From the NCBI RefSeq assembly GCF_004125265.1, contig NZ_RDTE01000003.1, positions 4,650,001 through 4,714,000 of the forward strand: DNA of 64,000 nucleotides. Reading direction: 5' to 3'. Below the pieces are notes generated by a model. That model did no database searches, had not been told where the DNA came from, and saw only the letters and a program-made list of their open reading frames with translations. This document shows, one piece after another, positions 44,344 through 53,768 of this stretch (within the stretch, counting starts at the first letter, position 1; every line of letters begins with the position of its first letter). The position numbers and the translations under genes are program-made. The stretch is from Streptomyces lydicus. Its GTDB lineage: Bacteria > Actinomycetota > Actinomycetes > Streptomycetales > Streptomycetaceae.

Positions 44344-44540
44344 GACGCACCTCCGGCGAATCGGTCCGTACCACCAGCGTGCCACCCCTGCGACCGGCAG
44401 TCCTTTCGTGCCGCGCGCGCACCTCCCGCGCGGGCGGTGCGCGCGACAATGGGGGTGGGCGCCGGATCGGCCGGTTCACGGAGTGCGGGCCGTCACGGCC
44501 TGCTCCCGGGGAGCGGGCGCCGGGCCGGCAGGAGACGACG

Positions 44541-45719
44541 ATGAACGGCTCGGTCCGTGTCGGACAGGTGGTCGGGGTGCCGCTGCGCATGCACTGGAGC
44601 GTGCCGCTGCTGGTGGGCCTGTTCGCGTACGGACTCGGCCATCAGGGCCTGCCCGTCTGGACGCCGGGCCGCTCGGACACTGTCTACGCCCTGGCCGGTG
44701 TCATCGGGGCCGTGCTGCTCATGGGCAGCCTGCTGCTGCACGAGACGGCGCATGCGGCGACCGCGCTGCGGAAGAAGATCTCCGTCCAGGACGTGACGCT
44801 GTGGGCGCTGGGCGGTACGACCCGGATGGGGCGGCCGCAGTCCGCCCGCGCGGCCTTCGCGGTGGCCGTCAGCGGGCCGCTCACCAGCCTGGTCATCGGC
44901 GGCATCGCGCTCGGGGCCGGCTTCGGGCTGCACGGGCTGTCCGGCTGGGCGGTGCCCTCCGTCGTCCTGGCGTGGCTGGGCTGGGCGAACCTCTTCCTGG
45001 GCGTGTTCAATCTGCTGCCCGCGGTGCCGCTGGACGGTGGGCGGGTGGTGCAGGCGGTGCTGTGGTGGCGCACCGGGGACCGGGACCGGGCGGATCTGGC
45101 GGCGTCCCGGGGCGGTCAGATCATGGGGGTGCTGCTGGTGGCCGCCGGCTGGATCTCCGTACTGCGCGGCGCACCTGGCGGGCTGTGGATCGTCTTCATC
45201 GGCCTCTTCGTCATGGTCGTCGCCGGGGCGGAGCGGCGCCGGGCCGCCCTGCACACCGCACTGCGGGGGGTGCGGGTCGCCGAGGCCATGACCAGCCCGG
45301 TGGCGACCGGCGCCGACTGGCTGACCGTCCAGCGCTTCATCGACGAGGTGGTCGTGCACTCCCGCCACTCCGTGCTGCCGCTGCTCGACTTCGACGGCCG
45401 CCCCAGCGGCATCGTGCAGCTCCGCCGGCTCGCGGCGGTGCCAGGACCGAGCCGGGAGACGGTGCGGGTACGCGAGGCGGCGACCCCGCTGTCCCAGTGC
45501 GCGGTCGCCGCTCCGGACGATCTGCTGAGCGACGCGCTCGACAAGATCAGCCTGCGTACCGGCGCGCGCCTCCTCGTCGTGGACGCAGGGCACCTGGTGG
45601 GGATCGTCACCGGGAAGGACATCGTCCGGATGATGCAGCGGACCACGCTGAGCGGGAGGCGGACGGGCGGGCAGACGGGCGGACAGACCGACTGGGGGAG
45701 GGGCGGACAGACGGGCTGA
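44541..45719 (+). CDS. M50 (site-2-type) membrane metalloprotease with CBS domains
   Basis: The 392-residue integral membrane protein has H-E-T-A-H near residue 73 and the distal zinc ligand motif N-L-L-P-A-V-P-L-D-G-G-R near 165, as in SpoIVFB-type S2P proteases. Two C-terminal CBS domains (about 245-370) end with I-V-T-G-K-D-I-V-R-M-M. Such enzymes cleave membrane-bound regulators, and CBS modules may sense adenine nucleotides. GGAGACGACG precedes the ATG. The last 25 residues are repeats of G-G-Q-T. Confidence 0.92.
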   Translation: MNGSVRVGQVVGVPLRMHWSVPLLVGLFAYGLGHQGLPVWTPGRSDTVYALAGVIGAVLLMGSLLLHETAHAATALRKKISVQDVTLWALGGTTRMGRPQSARAAFAVAVSGPLTSLVIGGIALGAGFGLHGLSGWAVPSVVLAWLGWANLFLGVFNLLPAVPLDGGRVVQAVLWWRTGDRDRADLAASRGGQIMGVLLVAAGWISVLRGAPGGLWIVFIGLFVMVVAGAERRRAALHTALRGVRVAEAMTSPVATGADWLTVQRFIDEVVVHSRHSVLPLLDFDGRPSGIVQLRRLAAVPGPSRETVRVREAATPLSQCAVAAPDDLLSDALDKISLRTGARLLVVDAGHLVGIVTGKDIVRMMQRTTLSGRRTGGQTGGQTDWGRGGQTG

Positions 45720-45896
45720 CAGACGGGCGGGCCGACGGCTGACGCAGCGGCGCCGGACCGGCTGACCGGACGGCACACCCCGCCGCCGATGTCCTCGACG
45801 GGCGACCGAGGGGGCCGGGTGGCCACAATGGACGTACGGCGGGCACGGGGGAGGACGGCCCGCCGTAGCGGAGCACCGGAGCACCGGAGCCGGCCC

Positions 45897-46637
45897 ATGC
45901 CCTACCTCACCGTGACCGCCCTGAGCCACACCGGGCTGATCCGCGAGCACAACGAGGACAGCCTGGTGGCCGGGCCCTGGACGCTCTGCGGCACGGTGAC
46001 CGAGAACCCGCAGACGCTGGTGTTCCCGCTCGGCACCCCGCTGGTCGTCGCGGTCGCCGACGGGATCGGCGGTCAGCCGGGCGGGGAGGTGGCCAGCGCA
46101 CTGGTCGTCCGGGAGCTGGCCGCGCTGGGCCCTTCGCTGGAGGGCGAGGGGGCGGTGCGGGAAGCCGTGGACGTCTGCAACCGTGCGGTGTACGCGGCGG
46201 CCGAGCGGGACCCGGAGCTGACCACCATGGGCACCACGGTCGCCGGTGTGGTCGTCCTGGAGAAGTCCGTACTGGTCTTCAACGTCGGTGACAGCCGGGT
46301 CTTCGAGGCGGCCGGCGACGGCCTGCGCCAGGTGAGCGTGGACGACAGCCCACCGCTGTGGCCGGGACGGCGCACCACCTCGCTCCTCACCCAAGCGCTC
46401 GGCGGCGCCCGGCAGTTCAGCGCCGTCGTCCCGCACCTCACGACCGCGCCGCTGTCCGTGGGCGACCGCTATCTGGTGTGCAGCGACGGGCTGACCGACC
46501 CCGTCCCCGAGGAGGAGGTGGGCGGTCTGCTGCGGCTCCACTCCGGCGGCCGGGCCGTCTTCGAACTGTGGAAGGCCGCCATCGAGGCGGGCGGGCCCGA
46601 CAACATCACGCTGGCGCTGATCACTGTCGGGGAGTGA
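45897..46637 (+). CDS. PP2C-family serine/threonine phosphatase
   Basis: The 246-residue protein shows the PP2C metal-binding motifs: R-E-H-N-E-D near residue 16, A-D-G-I-G-G-Q-P-G-G near 53, G-T-T near 112, F-N-V-G-D-S-R near 126, C-S-D-G-L-T-D near 197 and G-P-D-N-I-T near 232. It dephosphorylates Ser/Thr in the cytoplasm and could oppose the kinases at 55624 and 62767. No strong ribosome binding site precedes the ATG at 45897. Confidence 0.92.
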   Translation: MPYLTVTALSHTGLIREHNEDSLVAGPWTLCGTVTENPQTLVFPLGTPLVVAVADGIGGQPGGEVASALVVRELAALGPSLEGEGAVREAVDVCNRAVYAAAERDPELTTMGTTVAGVVVLEKSVLVFNVGDSRVFEAAGDGLRQVSVDDSPPLWPGRRTTSLLTQALGGARQFSAVVPHLTTAPLSVGDRYLVCSDGLTDPVPEEEVGGLLRLHSGGRAVFELWKAAIEAGGPDNITLALITVGE

Positions 46638-46766
46638 GGCGGGGCCCGGTCGAGGGCGTACGGCGGGACCCGGCCGGGGGCGGGCGGCCCGCTCTCGGGA
46701 TAACCCCAGCACGCGTCTCCCGGCAGCCGGATGGGCGCCGGGCCGCCGCCCAACAACAGTTCCCCC

Positions 46767-48329
46767 ATGACGACTTACCGGACGACCCACCGTACGACTC
46801 ACCTGACGGCACACGCCCGCCGCGCCCTGGTGCTCACCCTCTCCGCCACGGCCGTCGCCGGCACCCTGGCCGCTCTCTCCCCGGCGGCCCGTGCCCAGTC
46901 TCCCGGCGCCGCGGCCCGCGCCCCCGGCGCCGCGGGGCCCGCCCTCGCCTGGGGGCCGTGCGCCGAGCCCGGCCTTCCCGGGCAGGAGTGCGCCGAACTG
47001 CCCGTACCGCTCGACTACCGCGACCCGGACGGGCCGCAGCTCGCCCTCGCCGTGTCCCGGGTGCGCAGCGACCGGCCGGCGGCCCGCCGGGGCACGCTGC
47101 TGGTGATACCCGGCGGTCCTGGCGGATCCGGGGTGGCGCGGCTGGTGGCGAAGGGGAAGGCGCTGGAGAAGGAGATGGCCGGGGCCTACGACCTCGTCAG
47201 CTTCGATCCCCGGGGGACGGGCGGCAGTGCGAAGGCGGGCTGCGGACTCGACGCCGGCGACCGGCAGCTGGTCGCCCTGCGGTCCTGGCCCGCGCCGGAC
47301 GGCGGCATCACGGAGAACACCGCCCGGTCCCGGCGGATCGCCGAGGCCTGCACCCGTCACGGCGGTGCCGTGCTGCGCAGCATGTCCACCGCGAACGAGG
47401 TGCGCGATATCGACCGCCTCCGCCAGGCCCTGGGCGAGGAGAAACTGTCGGCCTGGGCCGCCTCGTACGGGGTCTACCCCGGGGCGGTGTACGCGCAGAA
47501 GTACCCGCAGCACACCGACCGCTGGGTGCTGGACAGCAGCGGCGACCCCGACCCGTCCAGGGTGGGGCGGGGGTGGCTGGCGAATGTGTCGGTGGGCGTG
47601 GACGACGGGTTCCCCGACTTCGCGGCCTGGGCGGCGGACCCCGCCCGGGAGAGCGAGGGGCTGCGGCTGGCCGAACGCCCCCAGGACGTACGGCCGTTGT
47701 TCCTCGCGCTGGCGGCGAAGCTGGACCGGGCGCCGAAGGAGTCCGCGACGAAGGGCGTCCCGCTGACCGGCAACCTGCTGCGCCAGGCCCTGCTCAACGC
47801 CCTGCAGGGCGGCAGCCGCTTCCCTCAGCTGGCCCGGCTCGTCCGGCAGGCCCAGGACCCGGCCGCCCGGCCGGTGCTGCCCGATGCCCTCGCCGGGCCG
47901 ATGCCGGATGACCAGGCCGCGGCGATGCTGGCGACCGTCTGCAACGACGTGCGCTGGCCGGCGTCGGCCGCCGTCTACCGGCGCGCGGTGGCCGTCGACC
48001 GTGTCCGGCACCCGCTCACGGCCGGGATGCCGGCGAACATCACGCCCTGCGCCTTCTGGAAGGACGCACCGGCACAGAAGCCCACGCGGATCACCGCCGA
48101 CGGCCCGTCCAACATCCTGATGCTCCAGAACCGCCGGGACCCCGCCACGCCGTACTCCGGTGCCCTGAAGATGCGTCAGGCCCTGGGCGGCAGGGCCCGC
48201 CTGGTCACCCTGGACCACATCGGCCACGAGGCCTACCTCGGCAACGGCACCGCCTGCGGGGACCGGGCGGTCACCGCCTTCCTGACGGCGGGGCGGCGCC
48301 CGGAGCGGGACGCGTACTGCTCCGACTGA
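46767..48329 (+). CDS. Secreted alpha/beta hydrolase, S33 tripeptidyl-aminopeptidase-like
   Basis: The 520-residue protein has a signal peptide (residues 1-45), the oxyanion segment P-G-G-P-G-G-S-G near residue 115, the nucleophile in A-A-S-Y-G near 233 and a C-terminal TAP-like domain with Q-N-R-R-D-P-A-T-P and the catalytic His in H-I-G-H-E near 488. It would cleave tripeptides from substrate N-termini outside the cell. The ATG at 46767 has no strong ribosome binding site. Confidence 0.9.
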   Translation: MTTYRTTHRTTHLTAHARRALVLTLSATAVAGTLAALSPAARAQSPGAAARAPGAAGPALAWGPCAEPGLPGQECAELPVPLDYRDPDGPQLALAVSRVRSDRPAARRGTLLVIPGGPGGSGVARLVAKGKALEKEMAGAYDLVSFDPRGTGGSAKAGCGLDAGDRQLVALRSWPAPDGGITENTARSRRIAEACTRHGGAVLRSMSTANEVRDIDRLRQALGEEKLSAWAASYGVYPGAVYAQKYPQHTDRWVLDSSGDPDPSRVGRGWLANVSVGVDDGFPDFAAWAADPARESEGLRLAERPQDVRPLFLALAAKLDRAPKESATKGVPLTGNLLRQALLNALQGGSRFPQLARLVRQAQDPAARPVLPDALAGPMPDDQAAAMLATVCNDVRWPASAAVYRRAVAVDRVRHPLTAGMPANITPCAFWKDAPAQKPTRITADGPSNILMLQNRRDPATPYSGALKMRQALGGRARLVTLDHIGHEAYLGNGTACGDRAVTAFLTAGRRPERDAYCSD

Positions 48330-48361
48330 GCCGGGGCCCGCGACGGGGCCGGTGCCGGTGA

Positions 48362-48398
48362 CGGCGGGCCCCTGGGGAGACCGGCGGGCCCCTGGGGA
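48362..48398. repeat. 20-bp direct repeat upstream of the MptB-like gene
   Basis: CGGCGGGCCCCTGGGGA occurs at 48362 and 48382, followed by a GC-rich partly palindromic stretch (CCTCCCCGGGG, CCTCTAGGGAGG). The repeat lies between the S33 gene and the glycoconjugate locus. Confidence 0.75.
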
Positions 48399-48500
48399 AA
48401 CCTCCCCGGGGACCTCTAGGGAGGCCTCCCCCTGACGCGGACGGGCGACATGTCCGGCGGTGTGCGCCGTGCGGGGCGGCGCCGCGTCTAGGTTGGCCGG

Positions 48501-49958
48501 ATGAGCGCGGCAGGGAGCACCGTCCGGGCAGAAGTGCTCCTGGGCACGCTGGGATCCGCCCTGCTGGGCGCCGGCGGATGGGGGTCCGGTGCGCTGCCGC
48601 GGGGCGTCCCCGACGGGGTGTGGGGGCGGCCCGGCGCGCCGCTGCAGTGTGTGGGTGTCGCCGTGTCGTACGCCGGGCTGGTGCTGCTGATCGCCGCGTG
48701 GTGGCGGCTGGGGACGCGGGTCGCGGACGGGACGGCCGGCGGGTGGCGGCCGCTGCGCAGGGCGCTGTGGTGCTGGGTGCTGCCGCTGGTGCCGGGCCCG
48801 TTGCTGGGCAGCAGCGACGCCTACAGCTACCTCGCCCAGGGCGCGCTGGCGGGCCGCGGACGCGATGTGTACGCGCTGGGCCCGGCGGCGCTGGGCGGGC
48901 CGCTCGCGGCGAACGTCCCCGGGATGTGGCACGACACCCCGGCCCCCTACGGGCCGCTGTCCGTAGCGGCGGCGCGGACCGTGGTGGCGGTCACCGGGGA
49001 ACACCATGTGGTGGCCGCCGCCCTGGGGCTGCGGCTGCTGGCGGTGGCCGGGCTGGCCCTCCTGGTGTGGGCCCTGCGACGGCTGGCGGAGGCGGCGGGC
49101 GCCGGTGCGGCCGGGGCGCTGTGGGCCGGCGCGCTCAACCCGCTGGTGCTGCTGCACCTGGTCGGCGGGGCGCACAACGAGGCGCTGATGCTGGGGCTGA
49201 TGGCCGCTGGGCTGCTGGCGTTTCGCCGGGGGCGCCGGTGCGTGGGAACCGTCGTGCTGACCGCGGCGGTGCTGGTGAAGGCTCCCGCCGTGGTGGCCCT
49301 GCTGTGCGCGGCGGCGGTGAGCGTGGCGGGGCGGGACGGCGGGTGGCGGCGGGTGCGGCGGGCGGCGGGGATCGCCGCGGTGGCCGCGACCGCCCTGGTG
49401 GCGGGGGTGGCGGGGTGCGGCCAGGGGTGGGGGTGGCTGTGGACCCTCCGTACGCCCGCCGAGGTCCACACCCTGCTGTCCCTGAGCACGGACGCGGGCC
49501 ATCTGCTGGGCTGGGCCGCGCGGGGGCTGGGGTGGGGCACCGCGGCCGGTGCGATGACCGCCGCGCGGCTGGCCGGGCTGCTGGTGGGCCTGGGGGCGGT
49601 GGGCTACTGGGTGCGGTGCGCCCCGCGGGCCGGCGCCGAGCGGGCGACGGGGGCGGCGCTGCTGGTGCTGGTGGCGGCCGCTCCGGTGGCGCAGCCGTGG
49701 TACGCGCTGTGGGCGGTGGTGCCGCTGGCGGCGGTGTCCTGGCGGCGGCTGGCGGGGCGTGGCGCCCGGGCGGCGGTGGTGGGGCTGACGCTGGTGGTGA
49801 TGCCCTCGGGGCAGGGGCCCACCTGGGTGAGCGGGCCGGCGGCCGTCGTCGGGGGAGCGGTGGCACTGGCGGCGGTGCTGTGGTGGGCGTCTACGGCGCG
49901 GCCGGTGCCGGTGCCGGCCGCCGTCGTCCCCCGCGCAGCAGCCACCACGCGCCGGTGA
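48501..49958 (+). CDS. MptB-like polyprenol-phosphomannose-dependent mannosyltransferase (GT-C)
   Basis: The 485-residue protein has about 12 membrane segments. The first large loop carries S-S-D-A-Y-S-Y-L-A-Q-G, resembling the acidic D/E motif of GT-C enzymes, followed by P-A-P-Y-G-P-L and later H-N-E-A-L-M, typical of MptB. It would add alpha-1,6-mannose from polyprenyl-phosphomannose on the outer membrane face. Its 3' end overlaps the convergent gene by 68 bp. Confidence 0.75.
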   Translation: MSAAGSTVRAEVLLGTLGSALLGAGGWGSGALPRGVPDGVWGRPGAPLQCVGVAVSYAGLVLLIAAWWRLGTRVADGTAGGWRPLRRALWCWVLPLVPGPLLGSSDAYSYLAQGALAGRGRDVYALGPAALGGPLAANVPGMWHDTPAPYGPLSVAAARTVVAVTGEHHVVAAALGLRLLAVAGLALLVWALRRLAEAAGAGAAGALWAGALNPLVLLHLVGGAHNEALMLGLMAAGLLAFRRGRRCVGTVVLTAAVLVKAPAVVALLCAAAVSVAGRDGGWRRVRRAAGIAAVAATALVAGVAGCGQGWGWLWTLRTPAEVHTLLSLSTDAGHLLGWAARGLGWGTAAGAMTAARLAGLLVGLGAVGYWVRCAPRAGAERATGAALLVLVAAAPVAQPWYALWAVVPLAAVSWRRLAGRGARAAVVGLTLVVMPSGQGPTWVSGPAAVVGGAVALAAVLWWASTARPVPVPAAVVPRAAATTRR

Positions 49959-50925
49959 GCGCGCCGAGCGGAATCTCCAGCAGATGCGTGAAGGTGGCGA
50001 ACAGCAGCATGGCCGAGGCCACGGCCGCGGGGGCGCCGCCGAGGGCGACCAGCGCGACGGCGGCGGCGCACTCGGTGACGCCGATGCCGCCGGGGGTGAG
50101 GGCGATCTGGGTCAGCAGCCGGCTGGCCGCGAACACCGCCAGCGCCTCGCCCGCACCCGTACGGGAGCCCGCCGCCTGCAGACAGGCCAGGAACAGCGCG
50201 CCCTGGGCCGCGAGGGTGGCGGCCATACCGCACACCAGCCGCGCCCAGGAACGGCGGACGATGTCCCGGCTCTCGTCGCGCAGCCGCACCGCGAGCTCCC
50301 GGGCCCGCCCGGCGAGGCGCCGCAGCGCTCCGGCGGGCGCGGCCCGCAGGCGGGCGGCGGGTGCCCGGCGGCAGCGGCGCAGCACCGGCCACCCGGCCGC
50401 CAGCACCACCGGCAGGGCGAGGACCGCCCCGCCCGCGGCCGCCGCCCAGCCGATGCCGGGTACCGGGGTCCCCACCAGCATCAGTGCGCCCACCGCCGAC
50501 AGGACCAGCCGCGCGGCCACGTTGCACACCCCGGTGAGCGCGACACACACGGCCACGGCGTGCGGCGGATGCCCCCAGCGGCGCGTCATGGCGTAGGTGA
50601 CCGCAACGCCCGCACCGCCGCCGAGCGGCAGCAGGTTGCTGACGGCGCTGCCGGTGCAGTGCACCAGCATGGCCTGACGCTGCGTCAGTCCGGGCAGTGC
50701 GGCGCCGAGTACGTAGGTGTAGCTCCACAGCGTGGCACCCGCCAGGGCGCACAGCAGCGCCACCTGCGGGCCGCTGATGTGCCCGAGGTGGGCCCGGACG
50801 GCGGCCCAGTCGGTGCCCGCCGCCCTCGGTACGGCCAGCGCCAGCAGGACGAGGCCCGCGGCGGAGGAGAGCAGTCCCAGCAGCCGCAGGGCGGACTTCG
50901 GCAGCCGCGCGCGGAGCGGTGTCAT
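49891..50925 (-). CDS. Lysylphosphatidylglycerol synthase transmembrane-domain (UPF0104) protein
   Basis: The 344-residue protein has eight or so membrane segments with the family signatures T-G-S-A-V-S-N-L-L-P-L-G-G-G-A-G near residue 95 and T-P-G-G-I-G-V-T-E near 290. It lacks the soluble aminoacyl-transfer domain, so it is a flippase-like module. The ATG overlaps the stop of the PIG-L gene (ATGA), linking the two. Confidence 0.85.
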   Translation of the reverse strand: MTPLRARLPKSALRLLGLLSSAAGLVLLALAVPRAAGTDWAAVRAHLGHISGPQVALLCALAGATLWSYTYVLGAALPGLTQRQAMLVHCTGSAVSNLLPLGGGAGVAVTYAMTRRWGHPPHAVAVCVALTGVCNVAARLVLSAVGALMLVGTPVPGIGWAAAAGGAVLALPVVLAAGWPVLRRCRRAPAARLRAAPAGALRRLAGRARELAVRLRDESRDIVRRSWARLVCGMAATLAAQGALFLACLQAAGSRTGAGEALAVFAASRLLTQIALTPGGIGVTECAAAVALVALGGAPAAVASAMLLFATFTHLLEIPLGALTGAWWLLRGGRRRPAPAPAAP

Positions 50926-51761
50926 CGGGTGGGCGCCGTCGCCGCGGCGCCCGGCAAGGTGGCCAGCGGATCGCGCAGGACGGGGCCCGCGGGCAGCCCG
51001 CGCTGGATGAACCACTCGGTCCCCAGCACCTGGCGGAAGGCCGGTCCGGGCAGCCGGCCCAGGGCGGCCAGGGTGCGTTCGGAGTCGCCGCCCCGGGCCT
51101 GGCTGAGGTGCGCGGCCATGCTGGCGCGCTTGGCCCGCCAGTGCCGTTTGACCGGCACCCGGTGGGTGATCTCGGAGCGTGCGCCGTAGGCCTGCCGGAA
51201 GGAGTCCCGGTCGAACTCCGGCGGGAAGCGGTGGACCCAGGAGGCGGCGCGCAGCCCGCGCAGCAGGAGGGTGCGGTCGACGGTGGCCTCCAGCACCACC
51301 GGGGTGCCCGCCAGGCGGGCGGCGCGGTAGCCGACCCGGTGGACCTGGACGTGATCCGGGTGCCCGTAGCCGCCGGCCGGGTCGTAGACCGTCAGCAGGT
51401 CGGCGCGCTCCTCGGTGAGCAGCGCGGCCAGCCGGCCGGCCGCCTCCTCGACCTCGGCCGAGGCGAACGGCCGGGCGCCGCCGCCGGCCGGGGCCGGGCC
51501 GGGGGCGTGCCCGGAGTCGGCGTAGCCGAGGAAGGCGACCCGGGAGCAGCCCAGGATCCGGGCGGAGGCGTGCGCCTCCTCGCGGCGGACCTCGCCCAGG
51601 CCGCGCTCCCGCAAGGACGTCGGAGCCAGGCCGCGCTCGCCCGCCGTGGCCAGCACCAGCACCACGCGGTGTCCTTCACCGGCCAGGCGCGCCATGGTGC
51701 CGGCGGTCAGCAGCGCCTCGTCGTCCGGATGCGCATGAAAGAACAAGCACGTATGTCTCAC
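50922..51761 (-). CDS. PIG-L family deacetylase
   Basis: The 279-residue zinc hydrolase has A-H-P-D-D-E near residue 10 and the distal histidines in G-H-P-D-H near residue 133, matching GlcNAc-PI/mycothiol-type de-N-acetylases. It probably deacetylates an N-acetylated sugar of the glycoconjugate made by neighbouring enzymes. It starts 60 bp from, and divergent to, the GT4 gene, and overlaps the flippase-like gene downstream. Confidence 0.92.
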   Translation of the reverse strand: MRHTCLFFHAHPDDEALLTAGTMARLAGEGHRVVLVLATAGERGLAPTSLRERGLGEVRREEAHASARILGCSRVAFLGYADSGHAPGPAPAGGGARPFASAEVEEAAGRLAALLTEERADLLTVYDPAGGYGHPDHVQVHRVGYRAARLAGTPVVLEATVDRTLLLRGLRAASWVHRFPPEFDRDSFRQAYGARSEITHRVPVKRHWRAKRASMAAHLSQARGGDSERTLAALGRLPGPAFRQVLGTEWFIQRGLPAGPVLRDPLATLPGAAATAPTR

Positions 51762-51820
51762 GAACCATGCTTTACCACCCCATACTGGGGGACTTCACGC
51801 CCCATTTCGGAAGTGCAGCC

Positions 51821-52939
51821 ATGATCCTTCACATTTCAGACTGCTTTGCGCCGCGGACCGGAGGTATCGAGATCCAGGTCGCCGCGCTGGCCGCTGCGCA
51901 GCACCGGGCGGGCCAGGCCACCGAGGTCGTCACCGCGACGCCCGCCGGGCCGGGGGCGGAGACGGCCCCGTGGCCGTACCCCGTGCACAGGATCAGCGCG
52001 CGGCTGCCCGGCCAGCTGCCCGTTCACCCCAGAGCGGGACACGCCATCGACCGGCTGTTGACGGCACGTCACCCGCGGGTGGTGCATGTGCACCTGGGCG
52101 CGGCCTCCCCGTTCGCGTGGGCCGCGCTGGCCTGCGCCCGCCGCCGGGGCATCCCCGCCGTGGCCACCGTCCACAGCATGTGGGACCCGGTGGTGCGCGC
52201 GCTGTACCGGCTGCTGAGCCGGACCGGGCACGGCCCCACCGCTCCGGTGGCCGTGACGACCGTGAGCAGGTCGGCCGCCCGGCTGATCCGGCAGGCCCTT
52301 CCTGACGTCACCCCCCGGGTCATCCCCAACGGCATCGACGCCGCGTGGTGGCGCAGCCCGGGAGCCGCGGTCGAGCGCCAGGACGGCCGGGTGCACGTCG
52401 TCGCCGTCGGCCGGCTGGTGCCGCGCAAGGAGCCGATGGAGCTGCTGGCGGCGCTGCACTCCGCCCATGCGCGGATGTCCCGGCGGGGCACCGCCCTGCG
52501 CGCCACGTTCGCCGGCGCCGGGCCCAGCGCGGGGCCGATACAGCGCTATCTGCGCCGCAACGGGATGGACAGCTGGATCCGCCTCGCGGGCCGGCTGCAG
52601 CCCGGGGAGGTACGGGAGCTGCTGGCCGGGGCCGACCTGTTCGTCAACCCCTCCCGCCGGGAGTCCTTCGGGATCGCGGCCCTGGAGGCGCGCACCAGCG
52701 GCCTGCCGGTGCTGGCCCGGGCGCACACCGGCGTCGCCGACTTCGTACGGCACAACCGTGAGGGGGCGCTGTGCGGCCACTCCGCCTTCGCGCTGGCCGA
52801 CGAGGTGCTGTGGCTGGCCCGTACCCCGGGGGCGCGGCGCACCCTGGCCGCCCACAACTGGGAGACCGAGCCGGTGCACTGCACCTGGCCCGTGGTCACC
52901 GAAGCGTTCGCCCACGCCTACGACGACGTCACCCGCTGA
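51821..52939 (+). CDS. GT4 family glycosyltransferase
   Basis: The 372-residue GT-B enzyme has the N-terminal R-T-G-G-I-E-I loop, V-I-P-N-G-I-D near residue 170, V-G-R-L-V-P-R-K-E and the donor-binding E-S-F-G-I-A-A-L-E-A near residue 290. It uses a nucleotide sugar in the cytoplasm. M-I-L-H-I-S-D at 51821 is the usual family start; an in-frame ATG at 51767 would add 18 atypical residues. Divergent from the PIG-L gene. Confidence 0.9.
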   Translation: MILHISDCFAPRTGGIEIQVAALAAAQHRAGQATEVVTATPAGPGAETAPWPYPVHRISARLPGQLPVHPRAGHAIDRLLTARHPRVVHVHLGAASPFAWAALACARRRGIPAVATVHSMWDPVVRALYRLLSRTGHGPTAPVAVTTVSRSAARLIRQALPDVTPRVIPNGIDAAWWRSPGAAVERQDGRVHVVAVGRLVPRKEPMELLAALHSAHARMSRRGTALRATFAGAGPSAGPIQRYLRRNGMDSWIRLAGRLQPGEVRELLAGADLFVNPSRRESFGIAALEARTSGLPVLARAHTGVADFVRHNREGALCGHSAFALADEVLWLARTPGARRTLAAHNWETEPVHCTWPVVTEAFAHAYDDVTR

Positions 52940-53009
52940 CGCCCCGTCATCCCGCATACGTCCGGCGGCCTCCGGGAAGCGTGGCCACCGCAACGGCCGG
53001 AAGGTTCTC

Positions 53010-53768
53010 ATGCACCGCCTCCTCGACCGCGCGCACCGCGCCCTCTTCGCCGCGCTCTCCCTCCTCGGCCTCCGCGGCCAGGGACGGGTCCTGCACTGGT
53101 ACTTCGACTGGTGGCACCGGCGTCCTGACCCGTGGGGCCTGGCCGTGGACGACTACGAGCAGTTCAAGTACGCGACGACCCTGCGGCAGCTCCCCCGGCG
53201 CCCCTACCGGCGGATCCTGGACGTCGGGTGCAGCGAGGGAGCCTTCACCCACCGGCTCGCGGCGGCGTTTCCGCAGGCGGAGATCACCGGTGTGGACATC
53301 TCGGAGCGGGCGCTCGCCCGGGCCCGCGCTTCCGCGCCCGGCCGCGCCTCGGTGTCCGGCCGTGCCGCCCCCGCTTCCCGGTCCGTACGGTCTCCCCGGT
53401 CCGTGCGGTCTCCCCGATTCGTGCGGCTGAACATCCTCACCGCGCCACCACAGGACCGCTTCGACCTCGTCTTCTGCGCCGAGCTGCTGTACTACCTGGG
53501 CCGGCACCGGCATCTGCGGCGGGCCTGCGCCCATCTGACGCGGTCCGTGGCACCCGGTGGACTGCTGGTCCTGGTGCACCCCTGGCCGGAGTCACGCAGG
53601 TTCTGTGCGTACTTCGAGGCCGTCGCCGGGTTCCGCTGTGTGGTCGAGCAGGTGGAGGCGGATTCCTTCCGCCCGTTCGCGGTCAGCGTTTACGAGGCCC
53701 CAGGCGCGGCCCGGCCGGGGGACGTGCGGACCCCGGGCACCGGTGCGGAGCAGGGCCGGGGCGAATGA
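53010..53768 (+). CDS. SAM-dependent methyltransferase (NodS-like)
   Basis: The 252-residue class I methyltransferase has I-L-D-V-G-C-S-E-G-A near residue 70, G-V-D-I-S near 95 and D-L-V-F-C-A-E-L-L-Y-Y-L near 155, close to NodS. It bears an S-V-R-S-P-R repeat insert (about 115-135). It is preceded by GGAAGG and overlaps the next gene (ATGA). Confidence 0.87.
   Translation: MHRLLDRAHRALFAALSLLGLRGQGRVLHWYFDWWHRRPDPWGLAVDDYEQFKYATTLRQLPRRPYRRILDVGCSEGAFTHRLAAAFPQAEITGVDISERALARARASAPGRASVSGRAAPASRSVRSPRSVRSPRFVRLNILTAPPQDRFDLVFCAELLYYLGRHRHLRRACAHLTRSVAPGGLLVLVHPWPESRRFCAYFEAVAGFRCVVEQVEADSFRPFAVSVYEAPGAARPGDVRTPGTGAEQGRGE

Noticed and set aside
44493..49502. A 1669-residue minus-strand frame
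   Set aside because: It runs through the M50, PP2C, S33 and MptB-like genes, all with recognisable motifs on the plus strand, and shows only R/P/G/H-rich low-complexity sequence.
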